From positions 1-64,000 of the forward strand of contig CAJTKG010000002.1 of NCBI GenBank assembly GCA_910576935.1: 64,000 nucleotides of DNA, given 5' to 3'. The notes below the pieces were generated by a model. It ran no database searches. It had not been told where the DNA came from and saw nothing but the letters and a program-made list of their open reading frames with translations. Position numbers and translations under genes: made by a program. The stretch is from an uncultured Muribaculaceae bacterium. Lineage in GTDB: Bacteria > Bacteroidota > Bacteroidia > Bacteroidales > Muribaculaceae. The stretch's first letter is position 1. Each line of letters begins with the position of its first letter. Positions 33,387 through 40,744 of this stretch are shown here, one piece after another.

Positions 33387-35417
33387 TCAGCGTCCAAGAT
33401 ATTTTTTTACCTCGTGGAGGATATTTTCGGGTGTGAAACCGAATTTTTCGTCAAGTATCTTGTAGGGAGCAGATGCGCCGAATCGGCTCAGACCGTAGAC
33501 TTTGCCGTTGAAGCCGTTTATTAGCTTGAGTGTGACGGGCAGGCCGGCCGTTAGGCCGAAATGGGGCAGGCCGGCAGGCAGAACAGACTGACGGTATGCC
33601 TCGTCCTGAATGTTGAACAGACCTGACGATGGCATCGACACGACGTTGGCATTGATACCCTCTGCCTTCAGCAGTTCGGCGACAGTGCAGAGTAGCGACA
33701 CTTCCGAGCCGTTTGCCACGAGTATGATATCCGGGGCGGCTGTCTTGATGACGGTATAGCCGCCGCGGCGTGTACCCAAAGCGTCAGCATAGCGGTCGCC
33801 GCCCTGACTCGGCAGGTCGGTCACATCCTGACGGGTAAGAACGAGTGCCGACGGAGTTTCATTATTTTCCATTGCCATTTCCCAGGCTATCGTTGTCTCC
33901 GTGCTGTCGGCGGGACGGAGAGCGAGTATGGCCGGATGGCCTTCAAAATTGGTGATCTCTTCGAGAAGACGCAATTGTGCCTCCTGCTCGACGGGCTCGT
34001 GGGTCGGACCGTCTTCACCGACGCGGAAAGCGTCGTGCGACCAGATATATTTGACCGGAAGCGACATCAGAGCAGACATACGCATCGCCGGTTTCATGTA
34101 GTCCGAGAAGACGAAAAATGTGGCGCAGGCGGCATATACGCCTCCGTGGAGGGCGATGCCGTTGCAGATGGCGGCGAGCGTCAGCTCTGACACACCGGCG
34201 TGGATAAACGCGCCCCTGAAGTCTCCGTTGGCAAAGGCACCGGTCTTTTTTAGAAAAGCTTCGGTTTTGTCGCTGTTGGCCAGATCGGCCGAGCCGACGA
34301 TCATGTTGCCCACTTTCTCGCCGAGCACAGAGAGTACGTCGGCCGAGGCTGTACGTGTAGCCACATTCGCTTTGTGGGCGATGGCTCGGTAGTCGATTTC
34401 GGGGAGGCGGCCTTCAAGGTAGGCTTTAAGCGTCATTGCTTTGTCGGGATTTGATTCGCTCCAGCGGGCAAACTCCTCGCGACGGCGTGCGACAATCTCG
34501 CGCAGCTCGTTTTTGCGTTTGGCATAAAGCTCGGCGACATCATCGAAGATGACCCAGGGATTCTCCGCGTCCCCTCCAAGATTTCTTATCGTGGCGTTTA
34601 CATCTGCGCCCGATTTGCTCAGCGGCTGTCCGTGGGTCGAGCATTGGCCCTCGAAGTTTTTGCCGTCGGCGGTGACTGCGCCGAGGCCCATACGGGTATT
34701 GCCGATGATGAGAACCGGCTTCTCCTTTTCATTATGCGCGCGTGTGAGAGCGTCGGCAATTGCGGCCGGATCGTTGCCGTCGATTTCGATCACATGCCAG
34801 TGCCACGCACGGTATTTGGCGGCGTAATCTTCGCGATCGACCTCGTCGACGTCGGTCGAGAGCTGCACCTTGTTGCTGTCATAGAACATTATCAGGTTTG
34901 AGAGTCCGAGGTAACCGGCGATGCGGCCTGCACCCTGCGATATCTCTTCCTGAATGCCTCCGTCGGAGATGAATGCGTAGGTCTTGTGGGCTACAACCTC
35001 GCCGAAGCGGGCGGCGAGGAAGCGTTCGGCTATTGCCGAGCCGACGGCCATCGTATGACCTTGACCCAGAGGACCCGATGTGTTTTCTATGCCGCGCGAG
35101 GGGTCCACTTCGGGGTGACCGGGGGTGACACTTCCCCACTGGCGGAATTGCTGGAGTTCGGCTAACGTATATTTACCACTCAGGGCGAGCACCGAGTAGA
35201 GCATCGGCGACATATGGCCCGGGTCGAGGAAGAATCGGTCGCGTCCGAACCATGTCGGATCGTCGGGATCTGTTACAAGAAATTTCGAGTAAAGCACATT
35301 GACAAAGTCTGCGCCTCCCATAGCTCCGCCGGGATGACCTGATTTGGCTTTTTCGACCATGGCGGCTGTCAATATTCTGATATTGTCGGCCGCGTGTGTT
35401 AATACGTTGGATTCCAT
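33387..35417 (-). CDS. tkt: Transketolase
   Basis: 676 residues from MESNVLTHAADN; the ATG at 35507 lies beyond the -7 box. TPP enzyme moving two-carbon units in the pentose phosphate pathway and supplying erythrose 4-phosphate to the shikimate route. All three domains are on one chain: TPP domain with HPGGAMG, HMSPMLY and SDGGIQEEISQGAGR...SN, pyrimidine domain with HDAFRVGEDGPTHEPVEQ, and the C-terminal domain. Confidence 0.96.
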   Translation of the reverse strand: MESNVLTHAADNIRILTAAMVEKAKSGHPGGAMGGADFVNVLYSKFLVTDPDDPTWFGRDRFFLDPGHMSPMLYSVLALSGKYTLAELQQFRQWGSVTPGHPEVDPSRGIENTSGPLGQGHTMAVGSAIAERFLAARFGEVVAHKTYAFISDGGIQEEISQGAGRIAGYLGLSNLIMFYDSNKVQLSTDVDEVDREDYAAKYRAWHWHVIEIDGNDPAAIADALTRAHNEKEKPVLIIGNTRMGLGAVTADGKNFEGQCSTHGQPLSKSGADVNATIRNLGGDAENPWVIFDDVAELYAKRKNELREIVARRREEFARWSESNPDKAMTLKAYLEGRLPEIDYRAIAHKANVATRTASADVLSVLGEKVGNMIVGSADLANSDKTEAFLKKTGAFANGDFRGAFIHAGVSELTLAAICNGIALHGGVYAACATFFVFSDYMKPAMRMSALMSLPVKYIWSHDAFRVGEDGPTHEPVEQEAQLRLLEEITNFEGHPAILALRPADSTETTIAWEMAMENNETPSALVLTRQDVTDLPSQGGDRYADALGTRRGGYTVIKTAAPDIILVANGSEVSLLCTVAELLKAEGINANVVSMPSSGLFNIQDEAYRQSVLPAGLPHFGLTAGLPVTLKLINGFNGKVYGLSRFGASAPYKILDEKFGFTPENILHEVKKYLGR

Positions 35418-35449
35418 TAAAATTAACGTTGATGTGTTAAAATTTTGTT

Positions 35450-35457
35450 CAAAATTA
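35450..35457 (-). promoter_or_regulatory. -7 box of tkt
   Basis: TAATTTTG on the minus strand, with ATTG 20 bases upstream as a partial -33 box. About 33 bases before the ATG. Confidence 0.5.
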
Positions 35458-35532
35458 CAACATTTGCCCCAATGAGGCAATTTTTTAACGCTCGATTTTA
35501 TAAACAACGTCTCTCCTGATGCTAAAGTTTAT

Positions 35533-35569
35533 AAAAAACGGTCACGCGACATTTCACCGCGTGACCGTT
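35533..35569 (-). terminator. Terminator of the sugar transporter gene
   Basis: AACGGTCACGCG pairs with CGCGTGACCGTT, then TTTTTTAT on the minus strand. Confidence 0.85.
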
Positions 35570-35593
35570 GTAGTTTCAATATCTGTGGTGTAA

Positions 35594-36946
35594 TTACATG
35601 TTTAGAGCGTCTACATCATCTTCGACAGGAATGTCCGTGTTGACGTTTTTCGACCCTGCGACAGCGTAGAACAGCAGATATGCGAGCATGGCTACGGGAA
35701 GCCAGTATGATACCATGTAGCCCACGTTGTTGGCGATATAATTTTGTATCAGAGGCATTACGCCGCCACCGACTACCATCATCATGAATATACCCGAAGC
35801 CTGGGCTGTATATTTACCGAGGCCTTCTACCGCGAGGTTGAAGATGCCGCCCCACATCACAGAGGTACAGAGACCGCAGAGCACAAGCATCAGCGCGCTC
35901 ACGGGAACCTGAGCCATGGCGAAGCCTTCTTCGACGCTATATGCCGGCATTGACACACGCAGCGACGACGGAAGAACGATGGCGAGGACGATTAGGAAGA
36001 TAGCTGCTGTCGATGTGGCGATGAGCTGGGTGCGGCTCGATACTTTGCCCGAAATGACGCTTGACGTCAGACGGCCAACAAGCATGAGAAGCCAGTAGAT
36101 GGCTGCCACAGCGCCGGCCACGGCGGTAGCGTTGATTTCTATGCCTGAAGCTTTAGAATCCGAGAGGTAGAAGATGAGCACACCGGGAATGCCCACTTCG
36201 ATGCCGACATAGAAGAAGATGCCGATGACGCCGAGCACCGTGTGGCGGAAACTCCACGGACTGTGGGCATAGCTGACCTTCTTTGCGCCTTTTTTCTGAA
36301 GGTGAGGCTCGGGAATGTTGACACAGGCGATTACGATGAAAGCAATCACGAAGACTCCCATTGCGATGAACATCAGGGGCGATACGTCGCTCATGGCTGT
36401 CGCCGGAGTGACAGTGCCGATCAACATACCGACAAAGAGGGGGGTAAGAGTGCCGGCCAGTGAGTTGCACGAACCGCCGGCCTGTATCAGCTGGTTGCCG
36501 CGGTTGCCGCCTCCGCCCAGAAGGTTGAGCATCGGGTTGACGACTGTGTTGAGCATGCAGACACAGAAACCGCTGATGAAGGCACCGAGCAGGTAGATGA
36601 TAAAATCGAGCATGACTTCGCCACCGGCGACACTGAATACGGCGACGTCAGCGCCGACGATGCTTGATAGATATTGTAGGACGATGCCGACAAAGCCTAT
36701 TGCCATCGACAGAAGGGCAGTCTTTTTGTATCCGATCCTGACAAGTAGATTGCCGGCGGGGATACCCATGATAAGATAAGCGAAAAAGTTCATGAAGTTG
36801 CCCATCATGCCGGCCCATTCATAGTGGTTTTTCCAGATGGTGCCCAGCGGGGCGGCGAGGTTGGTCACGAATGAAATCATCGCGAACAGGAAAAACATCG
36901 TGATGATGGCCACGATATTTCCATTGGTCTTTGCTTGTTTTTCCAT
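35594..36946 (-). CDS. Major facilitator sugar:H+ symporter (FucP-like)
   Basis: 450 residues from MEKQAKTNGN; the ATG at 37021 is inside the -7 box. Twelve hydrophobic segments can be followed, starting IVAIITMFFLFAMISFVTNL. The pattern FVTNLxxPL, GIPAGNLLVRIGYKK between helices 2 and 3, and the Asn-Pro/Gln-rich NTVVNPMLNLLGGGGNRGNQLIQAGGS region fit the FucP/GluP family of fucose, glucose or galactose symporters. Substrate not determined. Confidence 0.85.
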   Translation of the reverse strand: MEKQAKTNGNIVAIITMFFLFAMISFVTNLAAPLGTIWKNHYEWAGMMGNFMNFFAYLIMGIPAGNLLVRIGYKKTALLSMAIGFVGIVLQYLSSIVGADVAVFSVAGGEVMLDFIIYLLGAFISGFCVCMLNTVVNPMLNLLGGGGNRGNQLIQAGGSCNSLAGTLTPLFVGMLIGTVTPATAMSDVSPLMFIAMGVFVIAFIVIACVNIPEPHLQKKGAKKVSYAHSPWSFRHTVLGVIGIFFYVGIEVGIPGVLIFYLSDSKASGIEINATAVAGAVAAIYWLLMLVGRLTSSVISGKVSSRTQLIATSTAAIFLIVLAIVLPSSLRVSMPAYSVEEGFAMAQVPVSALMLVLCGLCTSVMWGGIFNLAVEGLGKYTAQASGIFMMMVVGGGVMPLIQNYIANNVGYMVSYWLPVAMLAYLLFYAVAGSKNVNTDIPVEDDVDALNM

Positions 36947-37018
36947 TGGTAGCGGGTGTGGTAAGTGTTTTTGGTTATTATTGTTTTGGTTTTGATCAGG
37001 CTTTGTCAGTTGCTCGCG

Positions 37019-37026
37019 CAAAGATA
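37019..37026 (-). promoter_or_regulatory. -7 box of the sugar transporter gene
   Basis: TATCTTTG on the minus strand, about 75 bases before the chosen ATG. Confidence 0.55.
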
Positions 37027-37065
37027 ATAATAATTTTATTTTTCAGCACAATGCGTTATGATTAA

Positions 37066-37731
37066 TTACTGCCTTTGTCCGAAAATCGATGTACCGATGC
37101 GAATCATGGTCGAGCCCTCGGCGATGGCAAGGTCATAGTCGTCGCTCATGCCCATCGAGAGAGTGTCGAAACCGACCAGGTCGGGAGCGACTTCAAGTAT
37201 GCGACGGCGCGTCTCGGCCGTGAGGGCGAAGTCGGCACCCACACGGTTGCGGTCATCAGTGTTGGTGGCCATGCTCATAAGACCGCATATGTGCGTGGCT
37301 TTGAGCTTTCGGTAGCCGCCGCCGGCAAACCAGTCTACAAGCTCATCGGGCGAGAAACCGAACTTTGACTCTTCGGCGGCGACATGGAGCTGCATCAGCA
37401 CGCGGGTCACCGTTCCGGCCCGCTCCGACAGCGAGTCGATCAGATCGAGCAGGCGCGTCGAGTCGACGCTCTCTATCAGCGAGCATTTACCTATAAGATG
37501 CTTGACCTTGTTGGTCTGGAGGTGGCCTATAAAGTGCCAGCGTATATCGTCGGGCAACACCTCGGTTTTGTCGCATAACTCGGTTACGCGGCTTTCACCG
37601 AAGATGCGTTGCCCCGCATCGTAGGCCTCGCGTATAGCCTCGGCCGGGTGAAATTTAGAGACGGCTACAAGCTCGACGCCCTTCGGGAGCGTTGAGTGCA
37701 GCCGTCTTATTGTGTCGCCTATCAGGCTCAT
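37066..37731 (-). CDS. YggS-family PLP-binding protein
   Basis: 221 residues, alanine-racemase-like barrel without the C-terminal domain. The PLP lysine is in LVAVSKFHP; later IGHLQTNK, SVDSTRLL and LSMGMSDDYDLAI are family marks, and the phosphate site is in STMIRIGTSIFG. The family (PLPBP) keeps PLP homeostasis. It starts inside the end of the DUF4494 gene (ATGA). Confidence 0.93.
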   Translation of the reverse strand: MSLIGDTIRRLHSTLPKGVELVAVSKFHPAEAIREAYDAGQRIFGESRVTELCDKTEVLPDDIRWHFIGHLQTNKVKHLIGKCSLIESVDSTRLLDLIDSLSERAGTVTRVLMQLHVAAEESKFGFSPDELVDWFAGGGYRKLKATHICGLMSMATNTDDRNRVGADFALTAETRRRILEVAPDLVGFDTLSMGMSDDYDLAIAEGSTMIRIGTSIFGQRQ

Positions 37732-38180
37732 TCCGCTTTGGGGGCGTTGTCGCCAAGCTTGACTTTATACACGTCAATGAGCGGAGTCTCGTTGATAGCC
37801 ACGATTTCAAAATCGGCCATAGTGCCCTTCATGCCTTCGAGAAATGTGTCGAGAGAGTTCTTGAAATCTTTGGCCTGGACGAGAATCTGCGATGTCGAGC
37901 GCTTCTCGACACCCGAGCGCTCGTCGATAGTGATGAAAGCCACTTTGACCAGATACCACTTGTCGCCCTCCTCGTTCCAGAATATCTCCGCTATCTTGGT
38001 GCGTTTCACGGCCGAAACCGAAAATTCCCCCGAGATATAAGGAGTCTGTTCATCTATGATGCGGGCCTCAGCCTCCGTAAACGACAGAGCGTCGACCAGA
38101 TAAGGTTCGGTTACTTTTTTTACAGCGCCGTTTTCTTGAAGCTTGTCATAGCGCACTTTACATTCAAACCAGTTTGCCAT
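37728..38180 (-). CDS. DUF4494 family protein
   Basis: 150 residues: MANWFECKVRYDKLQENG, then VTEPYLVDALSFTEAEARI, and KWYLVKVAFITIDE. The family is restricted to Bacteroidota, cytosolic, without known function. Translationally coupled to the YggS-family gene by a four-base overlap. Confidence 0.85.
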   Translation of the reverse strand: MANWFECKVRYDKLQENGAVKKVTEPYLVDALSFTEAEARIIDEQTPYISGEFSVSAVKRTKIAEIFWNEEGDKWYLVKVAFITIDERSGVEKRSTSQILVQAKDFKNSLDTFLEGMKGTMADFEIVAINETPLIDVYKVKLGDNAPKAE

Positions 38181-38328
38181 TTTTGTCTGTACTTTATTTT
38201 ATTATAAAGCAAAGTTAGCTAAAAAACTCATATCCCCACGTGAAAAAGATATTAAAAATCGCCCCGAATCATCGCAAATATCTGACATAAAACGAGTTCA
38301 CATATCTACGGTAGTCCCTCGTTTTGCT

Positions 38329-38353
38329 CCCCCCCCCCACCCACCCACCCACC
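38329..38353. repeat. C10 tract followed by (CCCA)n
   Basis: Ten C in a row (38329-38338), then ACCCACCCACCCACC. The minus strand therefore has at least four G3 runs separated by single T, an ideal G-quadruplex pattern. It sits about 150 bases upstream of DUF4494 and next to REP-like palindromes. A run of this length is prone to slippage and to sequencing error. Confidence 0.8.
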
Positions 38354-38365
38354 ATGTACCGGTGC

Positions 38366-38484
38366 GAATCCAAGACGCTATGGAGCGACGGCCTGGAGGT
38401 GTCGCTCCACACCCCTTCGCTCCGTAAACACAAAAGAATTGTGCAGGAGACATGGAGCGGCAGCCTCCGGCCGTCGTATGGAGC
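38366..38484. repeat. REP-like elements
   Basis: A module starting gaatccaagacgctatggag (38366) leads into a stem TGGAGCGAC / GTCGCTCCA (38381-38389 with 38401-38409). A second, more degenerate unit follows at about 38451-38484 (catggagcggcagcctccgg, then ccgtcgtatggagc). They match the modules at 39217, 39259 and 39432. Confidence 0.7.
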
Positions 38485-38585
38485 AAAGGTTTTTAACCCT
38501 TGCATCAACTACTAATGGTTTGACTATGAGTTGACTAATTTGCCTGATTAGACCAATTTTTACACCAAAAATTGTGAATTTTGCA

Positions 38586-38627
38586 TTTATCACTAAAATT
38601 GCACCCACGTGCAATTTTAGTGATAAA
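38586..38627. promoter_or_regulatory. Perfect 18-bp inverted repeat
   Basis: TTTATCACTAAAATTGCA (38586-38603) and its exact complement (38610-38627) surround a 6-base centre. No T run follows, so it is a poor terminator. The right arm ends 18 bases before a -7 box and 35 bases before the ATG of the next gene, so an operator for a dimeric or tetrameric regulator is possible. Confidence 0.6.
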
Positions 38628-38645
38628 TCCGCCCCAACCGTGCCT

Positions 38646-38653
38646 TACCTTTG
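38646..38653 (+). promoter_or_regulatory. -7 box of the 38662 gene
   Basis: TACCTTTG only nine bases before ATG 38662, so transcription would start at or next to the start codon (near leaderless). Confidence 0.5.
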
Positions 38654-38661
38654 CAGCGGAG

Positions 38662-39351
38662 ATGAAAACCGCCGTCTACACATACCACTTCCGACGCTAC
38701 CTCGGCCGCAACCTCACCCGCGCCGAAGCCGCCGTCATCGCCCCGCTCGAGAAAATGCGCGTCCGCCGACTCGAACGGCGCTTGCTCGTCGTCGACCCAC
38801 CCGGAGTCGACACCCGCGGCATCCTCTGCGCCTACGTCGAGTACCTCCGCAAGCGCTATAACCCGACGAGCGACATCCTCATCATGACACAGAGCAAAGA
38901 GATGTCCGTCTATATCGCCAGGCGCTTAAAGACCCCCGACGCGCAGACCTACGCCGCCACAGGCCGGCGCCCCGGAAACATCCGCGGCCTCACTTATGAT
39001 ACAGCTCTCCTCTTCGACATTCAGGACTACGGCGTGTGCAGCCCCGCAAGGAAAAACAACGACTTCCGCCGCGTCGCCACAGCTGTCTTCCCAGTCATAT
39101 CGAGCAACCCCAACAGTCTGTTGATCCTCCACGCCCGCGCCGACATCCCCCACCTCCACCGCTGGCCCGGCCTCAAAGAATACACCGACCCCACCTTCTC
39201 GCCCCACCCACCGTCCGAATCCACAGCGTATGGGGCGACGCTCTCCCGAGCGTCGACAGAATCCAAGGCGCATGGACCGAGGGCTTCAGCCCTCGGATCG
39301 ACAACCGATAACCTCCCCATTCTCATCCCCCTGAAAATAACACCAATATAG
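38662..39351 (+). CDS. Orphan protein of unknown function whose 3' end runs through repeats
   Basis: 229 residues from MKTAVYTYHFRRYLGRN. Arg-rich N-terminal part; the segment LLVVDPPGVDTRGILCAYVE then DILIMTQSKEMSVYIARRL faintly recalls the first strands of phage terminase large subunits, but a Walker A motif is missing, so this is weak. From about residue 185 the codons lie in REP-like palindromes (39217-39296), so the tail is probably not original and the gene may be truncated. Codons are strikingly C-rich compared with neighbours, which points to a different origin. Confidence 0.45.
   Translation: MKTAVYTYHFRRYLGRNLTRAEAAVIAPLEKMRVRRLERRLLVVDPPGVDTRGILCAYVEYLRKRYNPTSDILIMTQSKEMSVYIARRLKTPDAQTYAATGRRPGNIRGLTYDTALLFDIQDYGVCSPARKNNDFRRVATAVFPVISSNPNSLLILHARADIPHLHRWPGLKEYTDPTFSPHPPSESTAYGATLSRASTESKAHGPRASALGSTTDNLPILIPLKITPI
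39217..39296. repeat. Two REP-like modules with stem-loops
   Basis: Module 1 starts gaatccacagcgtatggggc (39217) and forms CGACGCTC / GAGCGTCG (39236-39255). Module 2 starts gaatccaaggcgcatggacc (39259) and forms CCGAGGGC-TTCA-GCCCTCGG (39277-39296). Both lie inside the 3' end of the orphan gene. Confidence 0.8.
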
Positions 39352-39356
39352 CTACT

Positions 39357-39424
39357 GCGGCAGACATCCCCGCGCGTCTAAACCGACCAAACCGATGTCA
39401 GACGCACATTGACATTGTTGTTAC
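39357..39424. repeat. 68-bp dispersed repeat, copy 2
   Basis: Same orientation as 428-495, three mismatches. It starts six bases after the stop of the orphan gene and separates two REP-like modules. The sequence in front (39313-39338) also matches 366-391. Confidence 0.85.
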
Positions 39425-39431
39425 AAAAAAT

Positions 39432-39560
39432 GAATCCACGGCGCATGGAGCGACGACTTTAGTCGTCGTATTGCCCAAGGCCTATGGAAGAAGGGTTTCA
39501 ACCATTGCAACCACCACAAACGCTTTTATTTTACGACAGCTAAAGTCATCGCTCCATAGC
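39432..39560. repeat. REP-like module and a facing inverted copy
   Basis: gaatccacggcgcatggagc (39432) leads into CGACGACT-TT-AGTCGTCG (39451-39468). A facing half-unit, ctaaagtcatcgctccatag, at about 39540-39559 is the reverse complement of the atggagcgacgactttag part with few changes. Together they can form a long hairpin behind the DUF1573 gene. Confidence 0.7.
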
Positions 39561-39582
39561 TCGCCCCTGTGGTTGGTTGGGT

Positions 39583-40656
39583 TTATTCTATCTGTCCGAC
39601 GGCGCGGACAGTTGAGGTGGGGGTGGCGGGGTCGTTGGCGATGACCGAGATGCGGGCGTTGAGGAGTGAGCCGGGCAGTTGCGACGGGTCGACCGTGACT
39701 GTCACTGTGGAGCGTTTGCCTTTTTTGATGCTTGTCTTGTCGCATCTGACGCTCACGCCGGGGTCGGTGGTGTAGATGCGACGTATCTCAAGAGTCGACT
39801 TGCCGCGGTTGCTTATCTCAAATGTACGGCTGACGATGCCTTCATCTTGATTCAGTTTGCCGAAGTCTACGGTCTTCTCTTCGAGGACTATCTCAGGGGC
39901 TTTGGCACGTTCGCCGGGTGTGAGTTTGCTGAAATCTTCGTTGACTATGGCGGTCAGGGGTATGGTGTATGCCGCTTTACCTTTGTCGGGGATAATGCTT
40001 ACAGAGTCTTCGACGAGGCCGTAGAGATTGTTTTTTGTGCTGTGGTAATAGCATACGATCGATACCTGTTCGCCCGGGCCGACGGCTGTAGGCTCGAAGA
40101 CGATGTCGACACAGTCGGGTTTATAGGCTACGGCCGGTCTGATAGTATCGTTGCTGCGGTTATAGCCTTCGACAAATATGCTTTTCATGTGTCCTTTAGA
40201 CACCCGGCCGAACATTACGGCGCCGTTGCGGAGCTTCATGGCATCCATCTCGACGGGATAGCGTCGGGCGACAGATGCCGACGAGCCGACGACGACACCC
40301 GTGATTGTCAGCTTTGAGCGTCTGTCGGGTGTGTTGGTGTCGACCTGTATTTTTTTGTTGAAGCGACCCGGTCGTCCGGCGGGATCGTATTTGACGGTTA
40401 TCGTCGCCGTGTCGCCCGGCGCCACGGGCTTTGTGCTGTAGTCGGGTGTCGTGCAGCCGCACGATGTGTGTACATCAAGCACGACGAGCGGTGCGTCGCC
40501 GGTATTGACATATCTGAACCGGCAGGAGGCCACGCCGTTGTCTTCGTTGAAAGCTCCGAAGTCGTATTTGGTTTCGAGCCATTTTATTTCCGGTGCGGAG
40601 GCTGCGGCGCCGATAGTGCCGGCAAGCACGGTGGCTAAAAGTATGGGAATATTCAT
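39583..40656 (-). CDS. DUF1573 domain protein, secreted
   Basis: 357 residues with signal peptide MNIPILLATVLAGTIGAAASA. Immunoglobulin-like DUF1573 domains: the first (about 25-115) has FRYVNTGDAPLVVLDVHTSCGCTTPDY; the last (about 260-355) has FEISNRGKSTLEIRRIYTTD; a middle domain is divergent. The family is periplasmic and typical of Bacteroidota, with unclear role. It lies behind the glycogen operon but a terminator hairpin at 40671-40702 separates them. Confidence 0.88.
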   Translation of the reverse strand: MNIPILLATVLAGTIGAAASAPEIKWLETKYDFGAFNEDNGVASCRFRYVNTGDAPLVVLDVHTSCGCTTPDYSTKPVAPGDTATITVKYDPAGRPGRFNKKIQVDTNTPDRRSKLTITGVVVGSSASVARRYPVEMDAMKLRNGAVMFGRVSKGHMKSIFVEGYNRSNDTIRPAVAYKPDCVDIVFEPTAVGPGEQVSIVCYYHSTKNNLYGLVEDSVSIIPDKGKAAYTIPLTAIVNEDFSKLTPGERAKAPEIVLEEKTVDFGKLNQDEGIVSRTFEISNRGKSTLEIRRIYTTDPGVSVRCDKTSIKKGKRSTVTVTVDPSQLPGSLLNARISVIANDPATPTSTVRAVGQIE

Positions 40657-40670
40657 AATAATCTAAAAAT

Positions 40671-40702
40671 GGATGGTGTGCCGTGACGCGGGCACACCAT
40701 CC
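40671..40702 (-). terminator. Terminator between GH57 and DUF1573 genes
   Basis: GGATGGTGTGCC pairs with GGCACACCATCC (12 pairs), followed on the minus strand by ATTTTTAG. Confidence 0.75.
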
Positions 40703-40744
40703 TGATATTCGCTTTTGAATCAATAATTGTTTGCCAATGAAGGG

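Noticed and set aside
39036..39311. Additional frames on both strands of the REP island
   Set aside because: Pro/Arg-rich translations come from C-rich palindromes; no start signals.
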